This document shows, piece after piece, positions 34,078 through 48,294 of a DNA stretch of 64,000 bases. The translations under genes and the position numbers were made by a program. Source of the DNA: Polytrichum commune (lineage: Eukaryota; Streptophyta; Polytrichopsida; Polytrichales; Polytrichaceae). The stretch covers positions 64,803,554 to 64,867,553 of the forward strand of contig OX485803.1 of assembly GCA_950295325.1 (NCBI GenBank). Reading direction: 5' to 3'. Numbering within the stretch: the stretch's first letter is position 1; each line of letters begins with the position of its first letter. A model generated the notes under the pieces. It saw only the letters and a program-made list of their open reading frames with translations. It was not told the origin of the DNA and made no database searches.

Positions 34078-37000
34078 ACATACGTGGGCATGGAATGGTA
34101 GAAATCTATGAGAAAAAGCAAGTACTTGACATTAAAAACCAAAATGAATGAAGACACCGAAGCATGAGACAAAAGGTTGAAAAAAGCCTAGATTGATGAG
34201 GTCAGAAGAAATGAAACCAATGTCGAGAATCACATGAGATTGAGCGATAGAATAATGTGGTTGTTAGACAAAGATCACAAGTGAGAGGGCAAGAGCCGAA
34301 GAATAATCTAAAAGATATAGGAATAATAATACAAGCAAGAAAAATAAGAGTTGGAGGGCCTACAGTAGCAATGTCAAAAATGCTTGACAATACACATGTA
34401 TGCAATAGAGTAAAAGCATGAGGCCGGGAGTTTTGAGACCACTATAGCATTCATCATAGTGATAATTGGAGATAATTGCTATATTACAGTGTCGCACCGA
34501 GAGTAGTGCAGTGGCCACAACTAGAAATTGCCAAGAGTCTGGAGGGTGAGGATGAGAGAAGGCATGTAGCCAAAGTCAAGTCTGAAGTTCGAGGCTGTGA
34601 TGAAGGAGGGGAAGCAGTCGAACACTAATTGATGATCATTACATACACAAGTACATAATGCAAGAGGAGAATGTTAGGCGGCTAGGGTGATTAGTGGTCT
34701 AGGTTTGATAGGCTATAGCCCACAACCGAAAGGCACATTTGCCAATATAATTGGATTATTTTTTATTTTTTTATTTTCAATGATGTGATGAGTAGTAAGC
34801 TAGGTGATCTTTATGCTAACCAAAAAAGATAACACTATCCATATGTACGTTCACCTTGGATGTTTGCAGGGATTGCAACCTAAGATGCTATATAATGCAT
34901 GATGATTCATGAACAAGATAAGTTTGTATCAAGAACACAATACCAAATTAAAAGACACATTTAACTAGTAAGAAATGTAATTTAGTTTATGATTGACAAC
35001 ATTAAATGATCATTTTAATTACGGAAATAAAATGTTAACTGTTATAAACACCATATTGATTTGACATCAATCCTTATAGACACTAGACTAGTTGTCCCTT
35101 GAGAACTTAGTACTATGGGTGTTGTTGTTTTGATCCATACCAAAACCCTAAACTTCACTAACCTTCAAAAATCCAACATGTTTGATGGAGAAACATTCAT
35201 CGAAATTTATCAAAAGAATCTCTCTCATCTTTTCGCAAGAGAGGAGCGAGGATTGTTCTTCGCAAATAGGAAGTACTGAGATTCGTTGATCTGTGCCTTC
35301 CACCAAAATTCAATTCAATCTCTCAACCTTCATTCAATTCAATTCAATTCAACTCAATTCAATCTCTCAACCTTCGTTCCGTTCAATCCAATCCAATTCA
35401 ATTGAATCCGTTTAACTCGGGCATCAACCTTCGGCCAAGCTCAACCATGCTTGCAAGAAACAAACATGTGCAATAAGTCTTCCATTGAAGACCAAATACA
35501 CAAGGACCTTGATGCCAATGGTGAAGAATATCACATTTGTGATCATGGATGTGTATTATATATGTATGCATAAATTGCATTGTGTGAGCGGGAGTCGTAT
35601 TATTGAGCACACCAATAATCCAACTACATTCTACTGTTACTACATTATTGACATTTGATCAAGTCAACATTCACTGCCCCCTTTTGTTTATTAGAGATAA
35701 CTTTCAGAATCTTTGAAGATGTTGCCTTCATTTAACACAAGACCCCCCCCCCCCCCCCCAAAAAAGAGAGAGAAAAAAAAAACGAACGTGAATGTGAGCT
35801 CATTCGCCTTCTAATGATCATGATTATCCCACTTTCGATACATTAACTTAGGGGGATTTCATAGTAGGTCCGAAACTGAAAAAGTTCAAAATCGAGCAAT
35901 TTTATATGTTGGGAACATGCTTTGGACACATGGAGCTTACACTAAGGTCCAAATCCAAGGTATGATAGAATGAAGTGTTGTTAATGTGGCATCATATCTT
36001 GGTAGTCCTCACTCAAGAAAATATTCCCAGTTTGAGACATCAATCTTCAAACTTGGGTGCAATCTCTAGTTTGAAGTAAGGTCTATTAAGAGGGTGTATT
36101 GGACCCCAAGTTTTTTTGGTTCCAATAAAACATGGCCTTAAACCCTAACTTCCGATTTCCCTTAAAACTTGTTCAAAAAATGTGACCTCAAATTCAACAA
36201 CTGTAGTTGAGGACCTAAAGTTCTTTTTTTTCCTTTTTTTTGGGGGGGGGGGAGTCCAGCTACATAAATGTTTGTAGGTTAGAGATGACTACTCAAAATT
36301 GAGATTTTAAACCTTGAAGTTCTATTATGCATGACATTATAATAGGAATGCTAGTAGTGGTCTTGAGGGCAACAATTTAGAAATTAAATTAGGGGTTTTT
36401 TTGTTCGAACCTCCATTCAAATCATCTCCAAATGACAAAATGTTACCCTCATTCAAAATAGGGACAATGTACCTACTCAAATAAGCTCACGAATCTTGAA
36501 ACCATTACTTTGTGATATTTTGGGAAGTTTTGTAATTTGAGGGAGCGTTGCCACAAATGCACACCTTCCACATGGATTTACACCCACCAAGACACGTTCT
36601 ATTAAAAATTCCAACAGTAGATGTTCATGATATGTCACGTTTGAGTGTCATGCAAATTTTCCAATCGATTGGGAATCGTTTGCACATAGGGGTCAACAAA
36701 AAACATGTTTAAGATATGTTGTCCTACATCGCGGAGGTGACAAATGTCAAGTTTTGGTACGTGGACTAGTTCCACTATAAACCAATTGAGAACACATTTC
36801 TATATTTGAATTAATCCAAAAATATCTAACTTTGTTGAATATAAATCATCCACGTCGTAGAACATAGTAGACTTGACACATGAACACGAGCAGTAGTTAC
36901 AACAATCAAGAAACCACCTGAAACTACTATAGCATGAATAATCTATGAAGGGCATGAATTAGACAATGTGAATTTAACCATGTTTCTACTACTAATACTT

Positions 37001-37499
37001 GGGGATTGTCATCGTGCATGGAAGTTACATGGGTTCCACCACCTATCAAGGTTCCATGCCTTTGCAATACACATGCATCAAACTCCAAAGCAAATAAGGT
37101 GGGTGATCCTTGAGCAAACAACAACCTTAAATTGTTATCTTGAATATAGGTCTATGTTCAGTTTTGAAATGTGCATACTTAGAAGGAAGCGTTGAAGGAT
37201 ATCTTTGCGTGACAAATCAACAAGTTGGACTATGTTCACCTTAAATTTCAAGACTAGCAAGTTGAAAATCATATTTTTCCTCACCACAAGACATTCGTTT
37301 GGAGGCCACACACGCTTGAACTCATTGGTTTGGAAGCGAACTTTGGTGGGCAACGTACAATGATGTTGGCCTTGACATATGCCTGCATCGTGGAGCTTTG
37401 TTCCAAGGTCGGCCTCTCTTTTATGGGGGGGTAGGAATGTCCAATTTCAACTCCAATCCCAAATGGTGGTTTATGTAATGCTCGAAACCTCTGTTCGTG
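34078..37499. other. Non-genic stretch with TTCAA microsatellite
   Basis: No supported gene. A degenerate (TTCAA)n / (CAATT)n block lies at about 35305-35405. A C17 run followed by A-rich sequence lies at 35743-35775, and T-rich sequence followed by G11 at 36221-36252. Confidence 0.4.
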
Positions 37500-37720
37500 A
37501 TGCATAACATCACACAACTCCTTGGTTGCATTTTGTGTGACCATGGATCGCATACACGATTCTCATTTAATTCCAAGATTCTTTGTTTAAGGGGGAGCAT
37601 TCAAGATGTGAACTGTGAACGTTTTGACAAGCAACTATAACTTATCATAATTTCTGAATTGCAACCTCTTTCTTTGGAAAGAGGCCATCGTATAGCAGTG
37701 AATAATGCCCGGATGGACAA
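37500..37720. repeat. Dispersed repeat pair member (other at 27560-27790)
   Basis: Shares CTCCTTGGTTGCATTTTGTG, GGGGGAGCATTCA and TTGACAAGCAACTATAA with the earlier copy. Confidence 0.55.
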
Positions 37721-39424
37721 TGCTTCTAGTGAGTAGGCCGGGAGTATAACTCCACCCAAATTTCCAATTGTCAAGTTGAATGTATGAATATTAGACGAAT
37801 ATACTACTTCATTCGGGGGGGCACTAAATATAGTTGACATATTCCAAAGCCAATGGAACTAACCCCCATGGTTAAATAATGCTATGTAGTCCACCATTTA
37901 AAAAATTCATAGATGTATAGATGCATGGGATACACATCAACACCATCATATTTAAAGCATAAAGAGGGGATGCGTACAACTTCACAACAATATTCTTTGG
38001 GATAAAATGCTATAGAATATCTGTAAAGGCTTATGCGATTCCACACTTTGAGTGTGAAAATGTAATTTCTACATGAAAAACCCATCTAAGTGGTGCCAAA
38101 CAATGACATAACGTCAAGTGACAATATACCCAAAGTTGGTCAAACCAGCCGCATAGTACATCACGACGACAAGATCCACATAACCAATACTCTAGAAACC
38201 CCATATAAGTTAGGGCAAGTTGAATCCACGGCATAAAGGCCGAAATGCAATTGCTACATGGGAGTATACCTATAGGGTCCTAACCAATGAGACAACAACA
38301 CGTGGCACACTTCTCCTAGTATTCTAGTCTAGTCAATGTTTTGTTGTTTTTTTTGGGGGGGGGGGGGATTTGATCGACAAGTGCGTGCATTAGGTGCATG
38401 TTGCCTAGTCCCGATTCCCCAAAAACATTCGAAGCCTAATAGCCTATCAGTGTATGCCACTTGTCGGCACCAAAGCTGAAGACAAGGTCTAGTAAACCCC
38501 GGACTCTTTGCCCCACGTGCGGAAGAGTGTCGTGGACCAAGTAACTTAGTCTAGCGTAAAGCTTGGGCTCCCGAACTCCATTATTGAGGGGTGAATGTTC
38601 ATAACACCTACCGGGGGGAAGGTGAATCGAGAGAGGGGAGAGGTGAAAACCTTCATTATTACTACATAATCCATAGATTTTTATTGTAGTTGATTAACTT
38701 TCGAGTCAAGCTCAAGGACTTTTAGAATAGTCCATGGACCTTAATCTGGGATGAATCAACAACCGACCTGTAGGGTCAATGTTTACCATTATCTTTTGGA
38801 TGAAGTCAACTCCAGTAAATTGTACACATGTTTGAATAGATACAGTGGTTTGTGAGGGTGCGTTCCCATTGAGAAGTGTAAACCAAACGATCATGTTGCC
38901 AAGGAGCCGCCACCATTCTCCAAGTAAGACCTTGCCACATGGCACTCATAGTAGGCTGGAAGTGCGTGAGTTCTTTCTACTCTTTGGAGAGAGCGAATTC
39001 GTGTATACGAGTGTACCTATCTTCCATCAAACACAAAAACTTGACCCCTTGTAGGTTTTGTTGATGAATCATCTTGAAGGACATCAGGTAGATTACTTCG
39101 GGGTCTTTGAAGGTAACTTAAGTTTCAAATCAAATAAAACAACTAACCTTTGGGCTACATATTATTTCAAGATTTATGTGTTAGATGAATGAGAGGTACG
39201 CTCGTTTATGATATTCCCTCTCTCCTTTCCTCTTTGGGACGATTAACAAAATATTACCTCCCTCTCAAGCCACAAAGGGGGTGGAAGATAGGAAAGGTTG
39301 AGAACAAACACCCACTTTTATCCCTTAGTGAGAGCCCCTAGCATAGCATCACAACACACAAACATTTATCATTGATGCATGTGGAGAGGGTGGTGCCTTG
39401 TACTTGCTAGAGAATCTTAAGTTG
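37721..39424. other. Non-genic stretch with a GC-richer block
   Basis: No supported gene. 38341-38640 is richer in GC and opens, on the minus strand, with a unique sequence ending in C13 then an A-rich tail (G13 at 38355-38367 on the plus strand). This could be the tail of an unrecognised retroposon. Confidence 0.35.
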
Positions 39425-39648
39425 GTTGGAGCATCATGGTGTCTATATAAACTCTTCGATCGTGGACGAAAAAGGGGATCTAATATAAACTAGGCCCATG
39501 TATGTCGAGGGTTGATTCAAATCTATTGGACCATACTTGAGGGGGGGGAGGGTGATGTCATTTCTAGAGTCAAATGATCTTAACATGGAAAGTTTCATGT
39601 TCAAAAAGGCTCACTACCTTTCCATATTTTCACTTGATATATGGGCTT
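39425..39648 (+). repeat. Dispersed copy of the 255-base array unit
   Basis: Diverged copy with ATCATGGTGTCTATATAAAC, GATCGTGGACGAAAAAGGGG, GAGGGTTGATTCAA and GATGTCATTTCTAGAGTCAA. The family A MITE begins immediately after it. Confidence 0.6.
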
Positions 39649-39649
39649 A

Positions 39650-40008
39650 GGGCCACTTCACACGTGAGCCAAGGGTTGTGACCATGTAATTGTGAGGGCC
39701 CTCGACTCTCGTCCAAAGGATGTATCATTTTGTCTCAGGCCCTCAACTTGGACATGGTTTGTCGAAATTTGCGTCTAGCCTCTCTCTTGGAGGTAGGCTT
39801 GACTCACATTCCAACAAATCACAAAACATTATCCATGGTCTTCCATGTAAGGATCCATGTAAACTTTTCATCCATAATCATTTCTCTGGGCCCTTAGGCC
39901 TTCATCTTCTAGTGTGAAGTGAACTTAAACGGTCTTAACATCTTTGAACAATGAGAGATCTCACAATGCAATGGTGACGAGCCTTCGGCCTCATGTGTGA
40001 AACAACCC
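39650..40008. mobile_element. Tourist-like MITE, family A copy 2
   Basis: 359 bases, flanked by TTA at 39647-39649 and 40009-40011. Left end GGGCCACTTCACACGTGAGC; right end (other strand) GGGTTGTTTCACACATGAGG. More diverged than the other copies. Confidence 0.8.
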
Positions 40009-40011
40009 TTA

Positions 40012-41180
40012 CAAACTGCAAAGCTCTAGCTTTTCACATGCCCTCTATGATTTCCTTATTACAATTCCATGATTGCCATTCATGGAGGAAAAATAGTGCT
40101 ATGTTTTTGTAATGACATCAACGTTTCTACTTCTTAATCGAAAGGCACCCTTGATCAAATTGCATGCAAGCCGTTTTGTAATCAAACATCATATGTAACT
40201 TGAATGCTATGGAGAATTTATGTGCAAGTTATGTATGCCACCGATGATTTCACAAACAATGATTTCTCACTCGAGGTGAGGCCACTACTTAGGCTTCATT
40301 TCATTGCATTGATATCGTGGAGATCATATTCCAAAGCAAACAAAAGTTAGTGGTAGTATATGTGGTTTAGCTGCCCAAAGTAGTAATATGGATGGCTTTT
40401 TGGAGCATTTAGTTTTTATGCATTCTACCATCATGGCCCCCATTACCATTACCAAGGTAAAGAAGGTCAAAGAAAGAATGATCTCCATAGGTTTGTGATT
40501 TATTCATTTTAGGTGGGTTCTTCTACACTAATTTTGGATCTTTGACGTGGATTTAAAGGTCGTATTGTTCAAAGGGTGTTGGCTAACCAATCTCACACCC
40601 ATACTCCACAACATGACTAGTCAAAGGTTGACCAATATAAGATAAGTTGAAGTTGATTGGCCGAAGTTTTACTCAACTTGTCCAAGTTTTGAATATGATA
40701 ATTATGAATTTTGTAGTTTTTATGGCCCGCAGCATAATATCTAAATCATCATGATTGATATGAAATTAATTAAATAGTTTGTATCTAACTTTGAACGTTT
40801 TCAAATAATATCATAAGAATAGGTTATCAATAAATTATTATACTATGATACTAAACGCAGTTTAGTTCATGGCATATGAATCTAGTTTGAAGTAAATATC
40901 TTCACTATGACCTAACATAATGTTTGCATGATTATAAAACTAGAAACTAAACATATGAAGAATCTTCACTATGACCTCTCATCACTTTTGCATCTCGACT
41001 CCAATTTCGACATTTGGAACGACAATCTTTATACTTCACAATTGCTTACCACATGAGACATTTCGGGACCCCATCCAGTAGCCCAAAGAGGAGTGAAGCT
41101 GGAAGTGTCCATTATAGGCCCACTTAACTTCAAAATGCCACTAACTTAACATGCTATGTATTGCGGATGTCAAGAAGGCC
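40012..41180. other. Non-genic stretch
   Basis: No gene. About 40495-40570 carries a weak match to the middle of the 255-base unit. Confidence 0.35.
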
Positions 41181-41183
41181 TAA

Positions 41184-41689
41184 GGGCCACTTCACACACG
41201 AGCCAAGAGCCGTGACCATGAAATTGTGAGAGCCCAAAAGAAAGCGTCCAAAGGCCCATCCCAACACACCTCCAAAATCATGTAGTGTGGTCACAAATCC
41301 TCAAGTGTAGTGTGAAACCACATGTGATTGGGCCCTCAAACAAATGCTATTTCAACAAATTTTTATTCACGCGTGTCCTCACACATGACAAAATAGAATA
41401 AATCAACGGTTGTGAACATTTGGAGTGCCACAGTCTCCCGATTTTGTGTTAAGCCTACCTCCAAGAGGTGTTTTTGAAAATAGTCCAAGTGACCATGAAA
41501 CATGATCCATTTGATGCCATGTAGGAATAAATCCATGTAGACTTTGCATCCATCTTGCATTCACTTATATACTCCGTTGGTCCCTCAAGCGTAGTGTGAA
41601 GTGAACTTGGACCGCCTCCGCCTTTTCCACCAATGAGAATGCTTGATGTGTAATGGTCACGGCTCTCAGTCTCGTGTGTGAAGTGGCCC
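41184..41689. mobile_element. Tourist-like MITE, family A copy 3 (inverted relative to copy 1)
   Basis: 506 bases with ends GGGCCACTTCACACACGAGC and GGGCCACTTCACACACGAGA. Flanks are TAA (41181-41183) and TTG (41690-41692), so the duplication is not intact. Internal text matches copy 1 in reverse complement. Confidence 0.85.
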
Positions 41690-42298
41690 TTGGTTTTGTC
41701 GGCTCTGTCTACATGGCAGAGACTATGCATCAACTTCGTTGTTTCAAGAGCAAATTTCCTAACCACTTTGCGTTCACACTTGAACGTTACTTGTTACTAC
41801 ACGAGGCAGATCACGCAACCACTCATGTGAGTTGCCAATGGATGCTTCCAAAGCAAATTGGAAGTTCAATTGAAGGTGAATCCGAAGCTTCCTTTCCCTT
41901 GAAGGTTTAATTTACACAGTCAACGACATTCCAACAATTACAAGTGATGGTTGGTGCTTTTTTCAACAACAATCCTGCTATCATATCTACGTACACGTAG
42001 TACCAATCCTCATTAAAGTACGTACATATATACACCCTTTAATTTGGTTGGTAAAGTTTGAAGGTTATCTAGAACAAGATTGTGCGAAGTTATTGAGCTT
42101 TGGGGTCTGTGTGAAGCGGCTATTATAGATCGGAACTCAAGAAAGTGGAGGCCAATACCGGAGCATCTATCTAAGGTATTGCTTTTACGTCATTGGACAC
42201 GGGTAAGCCTAGAGGAGTGAAGACTTGGGATTAAGAATGTGATGAAATTTCGATACGATTTTGGGGTTTATGCCCTATCATACTTTCCCATTGTGGTT
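41690..42298. other. Non-genic stretch
   Basis: Nothing recognised apart from the target site of the next element at its right edge. Confidence 0.35.
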
Positions 42299-42665
42299 AG
42301 GGCCGGTTCACACTATGGCCAAACTTCGAGAGGAGAAGCGTTTGGACCAATGAAAATGCATAAATGTCCAAAGTCCGTCCTCTCGGCCTTCACACTAGAG
42401 GCCGAAGTCCAAAGGACGTTGCCTCCAAAAGAGCCTAGGTGGCAGCACTTTTAGGAATTTATGGCGCCAAGAGTTCAGCCTCTCGAGCAAAATGCTCAAC
42501 CCAAATTTCCGTCGAGAGGCCGAACTTTTTTTCATTAAAATATTCAAAATCTGACAGTGGATTATTTTAATATACTTTTCAGCCCAAAGGCTTCTCCTCT
42601 CGACATAGTTTGGTCCATAAAAGTGACGCTTCTCCTCTCGACTTGGGCATAGTGTGAACCGGCCC
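42299..42665. mobile_element. Tourist-like MITE, family C
   Basis: 367 bases, flanked by TTA at 42296-42298 and 42666-42668. Left end GGGCCGGTTCACACTATGGC; right end (other strand) GGGCCGGTTCACACTATGCC, and the pairing extends over CGAGAGGAGAAGCGT. The outer 14 bases resemble families A and B; the interior does not. Confidence 0.9.
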
Positions 42666-42746
42666 TTAGCAAAGCGATCATCTAGAAACAAGCTCGTGAG
42701 TCCAAGCCCATCTACACCATTCGTCTTGAGAATAAAGGTGTTGTTA

Positions 42747-42910
42747 GGTCTGAGATGATCCTAAACTACCATATGATGGTGGAGAGGTACTTGAAACGGA
42801 ATGGAGTGGTCGGCGGTTTAATTCTCGGTTGTGAAATCTTCTCTCTATTAGTGGGAAAAATTAGTTAGGTGGCCATGTGCCCCATGTGTTCCAAATTGAA
42901 TATGATTAAT
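42747..42910 (+). mobile_element. tRNA-derived SINE, diverged copy
   Basis: The head has GAGATGATCCTAAACTACC, GATGGTGGAGAGGTAC and B-box-like GGTTTAATTCTCGG, ending TCTTCTCTCTATTAGTGGG. The tail lacks the LINE segment. The possible target duplication AGGTGTT (42736-42742, 42913-42919) is short and degraded. Confidence 0.7.
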
Positions 42911-45301
42911 ATAGGTGTTATCCCATGTAATGATAGGTGCCTTCTCGAGAAATGTAACATTGGGTGTAACACTTGCACTACCTATTGTATTTTAGTGTCA
43001 TATAGCATCTTATGTCATTGTGATAACTTTTCTAATGACATCTTATATGAACAAGTTTATAAGTAGTGTCATCTCAACTTACATTCTTATGATGAAATAA
43101 TTACAAATTTTGGTATATTGCGTATCCTATCATTTTTGTAATGAAGTTTTGTCATGGATGATTGGATTTTGGATGAAATACTCTTAGTAAGTGACAATAA
43201 TCGCAACATTGCATACCTATGTCCAAATAATGTCCGAATCTATCTAGAAGGAAATGACATGTAATGTTAGGTTTACCCTTAGTGTTGGTGAAACTACATA
43301 GAAAGATTAGAATTAGTATTGAGCAAGACCAATAGAATTGAAGACAATATATACAATATTTAGAGTAGCAATGTTTTGTTGGAGGGAAACGAAGACATGA
43401 GCAATGAGGGGCGAGCAATGAGCAATGAGCAATAACATGCGAGCAATAAAGTCAAATATAATAAATTCCCACAAATGTAGGGTCATAACTTAAATTTGGT
43501 ACTATATTTATTATTTTTATTCGATTGTATAGTATTAATATCTCAAAATTTGAGAATATAAGGAGGCCTATAACCATGGACTATTACAATATTAAAAAGT
43601 CGATTGTTGGTTATTATTGTAATAACTTAGAAATTTATTGTGTGCAACCAAAGTAGATTAGAAAAAATGATTAACGCCATCAACTAATATTTGAAACATT
43701 ATAATGAGCACTATACTAGCATCCCTACTTGTGTTTAACAACACTAACATGCTTAAGTGTTAGCATAACCTTGTTATAGGTATATGTTGGAGTGTGGATG
43801 AACTTCTTGTCGTAATTCACCCTTGGATAGAAATTTGAACTCATAGTACAAATGTTTGTCATACACCAATTTTCCTTTCTTTTTCAAAGCCATGGAAGAC
43901 AATTTGATGCAGTTCACGCATGCGTATTGTGGGATGTCATCGATTGTGACACATTAGGAATTATCCTCCTTGGAGACGATGTTGATGAACACTCCAAATC
44001 ATGGATATGGAATGGCAGTGACTCCAACAATATAGTGTCCATCCATATCTTCTCATTCTCCAATTTGTTCATGTGCTTTATTGTTCATAGTGTTGCATTA
44101 CAATGCCTTGTCTTTGAGAATATGAAAGTTGAATGAGTGTCAAGGTTTACTGACATACAAAAATAAAATGAATGTATGAGGAGTGTCACAATTGTTGACA
44201 GCCTACAATGAGATGAAAATGTCTCTTTTTGTTGCAATTGGAACATAGCATTCTCTAGCACCAATGCCTTCTCCCTCGAGATATTGATTCTTGTCTTTAA
44301 GAGCCATGTGGTGGGTATTGTAGGCTAATTGATAACATATTCATTTTTGTTGTCGCCACACAATGTTTGATGTCGTCATGGAAAAATCAAAACCCATGCT
44401 CCACATATTTGTTGATGGAAAGGAACTTCTCCTTCATCTTTTTTTTTTTTATGTTGGAGCATAATGCCATGTTTGCAAGTTCCCATCTTAGCATTGCACA
44501 AAGTCCATGTAATGGCTTGCATCGCCCATAGTTGATCACTGATAGCTAAACATCATTGTTGCATAGTTTAGATCCTCAATTACAAAGAATTTGAATGCAA
44601 CCACAAAATCCATCTAAAATTATTTCTAATAATTCTAGAATGCATTCTCTATGTCCAAAAATCTTTAACTAGGTAGTTGATATCAATTGAAAAAAGACAT
44701 CATTTCATAGGTGAGATTTTAGGTCTCACCAAATCACGACATGTGAGATTCTTTGGTCCTTTAGGGGCTAACAATATTATGGAGTAGCATGCCCGTAATA
44801 AGACATGGGAATTATGCAAGACACGATACAAAAAAATCATAAAATCCACAAAATGTTGGGTATTACCGTGTATTGTCATGTGAATTATGACCAAGGATTT
44901 GTGGCAACTTGAGCAAGTTGAAGGTGACAACATTAGGAACCCCATATACATCAACAAAATTATTCTAAAAGATAAATGGACCCAAAAACAAACATCATAA
45001 TGCTTGGATTTTCTAATTTTAAGTTGGAACAAATCAACCATAAACATGTAGAAGATTGAGGTCTATTGGGTTCTTAAAACGGTTTGCCACAAACTGTAAG
45101 CTAATAAAACGCAACTTACTAATAAATTTTGGATCTTGAGATTCTTTCAAAATACTTTGGTAAAAGTGTGTCTTTTGAAACGAACTGTCAAATATATAAA
45201 ATGAAAGTTGTGGGTCATTTCCTGCAAGATATAAGTGCTTAATTTGGTTACTTATGTTACCTGGACACTTGTATTTGAGTTGAATGTGGTTAGGTGGGCT
45301 C

Positions 45302-45335
<34 letters not shown>

Positions 45336-47858
45336 AAACAAACATGTGTTTAAAAGATATTAGACTCAAAATATGATAATTGTTTTAAATTGCAATAATC
45401 AACCTAATTGAGGAGACTTATATGACCATTTAATGGGCACAAGAGTCTCCGCTTTAATAATGAATAAGATATTCATGTGAGCTCCAGAGATTACAAGGAA
45501 AGTGACTATGGCCACAATTTGGATTTGCTAAGCATCTCCTACAAACAATAGGAGTCCATATTTTAAGAAGTGGGCTAGTTGGAACAAAATAACCGTTTTA
45601 AGACCCATATGCCTTCTTTTAGTAACTGGAGCTTAATATTCGTGTGTTCTTGTTCTTATTTGTTGCCATTTCTTATCCCTTATGAGGGAGAGCCTTCTTG
45701 GCATGAAGTAATTTCTCGTTAGAAGAAAACTTGGCCATTGAGACTCATGGCAAGAGAATGCATATATGAATTATTATAGTTGTCACTTGGAGGTTTTTGG
45801 CTGTGATTTTCGAACATTGGGTAACCAAAACCCTCCTGATGACAACCAAAATAATTTATGTATGCATTCTCCTCCCACGAATTGCAATTGCCGAACCGCG
45901 ATGGGTGGTTGCAATGGACAAGTTTCCTTCTAGTGTTTCTTGGCCTTTGAGTTTCATAAAAGCTTTCGACTTTACAAATCGAAGCAAGGTGCATGTGCGA
46001 CTCCAAAGGCATAAAGTCAAGTAAAAATTGTATGGCCTTTACGTTCAATGGAGTGTATGTAGTTGGTGTATGTGAACTACTTTGTACCTTTCTTTGTATG
46101 GAGCAGATTTGATCCCTATCGCTATTGTAAGCTTATGCATGTGTTGGTTGAACATTTATTTTGATGCTTGAAAATTCCTATGAGAATACATTGAATCAAC
46201 ATAGACATATGGGCCTTATTTGGACATCTATATTTGGGTGGTATTTGCCAAGGCTTGTATTCAATATTGGACACCAAAAAGACATGTGCTACAACGAGAT
46301 TGGACTAATATGTGCACAAAATAAATTAACACTTTCATGTCCAATATTGAATGTAGTTGGGAGGATCTATTTGAGCATTACAAAGAAAAAAACTTCATTT
46401 TTTTGGCTAAAAATGAACACTAAACTAAGAAATATAAATGTTGAATAATCTTTTGGGAAATGGGTGAATGTGAGGTGTAGTTTACATGTTAATAATAAGT
46501 GTTTCTATGTCAAGGTTCATACAATTATGATTTGATTCTCATGAACCTACATGTGTGGAATTTTAACCCAAAAGCTTTAAATTTTATGAAATTTTGATTT
46601 GCAAGGTGTTTGTTTGATTTCAGATCCTATGAACCTTCGATTGATAGCAAATGAACAACATGTGATACGTTGTGCAAAATTTAATCTCACCCTATCCGTT
46701 GGAAGTTGGCAAGCCCTAACTGGTGACATTGATATATCATCACATCAATCCATTGCATGAACATATCTATCATAGAAAGTTTGCATAATAATATAGAGCA
46801 TTTAAATATCACATCGTATAAAATACGTGTACAAAATGGGTTTAGATGTTGAGTTTGTGTATATGACATTATTAGCATTACAATTATCTACAAACTCCCA
46901 CCCAAAGGCACAACGAGTACATTGAATCTTCTTGTGTCAAACCTTAAATTTTGAAACGTGCTTGCCACTCTTAAAAAATATTTTTTTAATTTTAAATATT
47001 TTTTCCATTGCAAGAAACTTTGAGAGAACATCAGGGTTTGACCCATGGGCTCGCCACCTCAAAACCCAACCCGTCTTATGGGAGGTTGACTCAACCTAAC
47101 TTATGCAAGGCTAGCTCAACCCACCGATCTTGGTATGATAAGCCACAAGTTTCAGTCTTTCGTAAACCAACTCAACTCTTTTAGGATGTCATTTGAGTTA
47201 TCATGAAATAACTTGAGTCAATTTATGTCTAAGCTCTCGAACTCCCTTTTAAGCCAACTCACACAATGTTTCACCCACAAACTTTATGGATAACTCAATT
47301 GACTACTTCTCCTTTTGATGAAGGTAATCACACCTATTTTTCCTACATGAAGTATATTGAAATGTGGTCCCACATTCTCACAATTTTACATAAATCATAA
47401 TCAAATATAAAATTGGCAAATCCATGGTCTTAATTACCCAGTGTGTGGCACAATATTCTTTAGTGGCTCACACCCATTTGTTCTCTTATAATGAATGTCA
47501 AGATATGTGGCATGTTAGAGGCACCAAACACCGAGGTTTGTCAAACACTTGTTTTGGTGGCCTCTAGCAACAATGACAATTATGTATGCCCTAATTGGCT
47601 ATGTGTTATTCAAATTAACATCTCGACTATATGAACAATTAAACTCTCCCCCAAATATTTTTCCTAATCAGACTAATTGTACACAATTGAGGACAATTTG
47701 TAATGGAACATAGAAATTGAATTTTAGGTCCGGCCCCACCGAATGTCAAATAGGAGTTGAAGGATGATATGTGATGCCTCACTTGGTTATTTGTGTCACA
47801 ATGTGCTACACAAAAGACTTGCCATCTATGTACATAAGTCATAATATACCTCCACTTG
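42911..47858. other. Long non-genic stretch
   Basis: No supported gene. A (TA)n run lies at 45306-45333. Bases 44830-45045 are weakly similar to 32700-32920. A minus-strand open frame at 45719-46048 (109 codons) and a plus frame at 43852-44136 (94 codons) carry no motif I know. Confidence 0.35.
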
Positions 47859-48159
47859 GGGCCACTTCACACACTGAAGGCATGTGACCATTGCATTCCA
47901 AGATCTCTCATGGGTCGAAAAGGTTGAGACTAGAAGGTGAAGGTCTAAGGCCCAAAGAAATTGTCATGGATGAAAAGTCTACATGGATTCCTATATGCTA
48001 GATTATAAATGGTCAGCTGACATTTGCACCAATGCCCATTTTCAGGAGGTTGACCTGATGCGAAATCTCGATAAATCATGTTAATGGGGCGGCTTTTGGA
48101 TGAGAATCAAGGGTTCTCACTACATTGTCGTGGCACTTGGCTTGTGTGTGAAGTGACCC
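47859..48159. mobile_element. Tourist-like MITE, family A copy 4 (short)
   Basis: 301 bases, flanked by TTG at 47856-47858 and 48160-48162. Left end GGGCCACTTCACACACTGAA; right end (other strand) GGGTCACTTCACACACAAGC. It lies only 136 bases from copy 5. Confidence 0.8.
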
Positions 48160-48294
48160 TTGGTTTTTGTTTTGAGGGGGACCATTTAACATATGCTTTA
48201 TGTCCACCATGTCCTTTATTATGGCGCCCACAATAGGTCATAAACCTAAAATAAGTGCACCTACCATATGCTTTGCTTGTAAATATAAACATGA

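Noticed and set aside
33641-34172. Open frames crossing the N gap
   Set aside because: Created by unknown bases; no real reading frame can be claimed.
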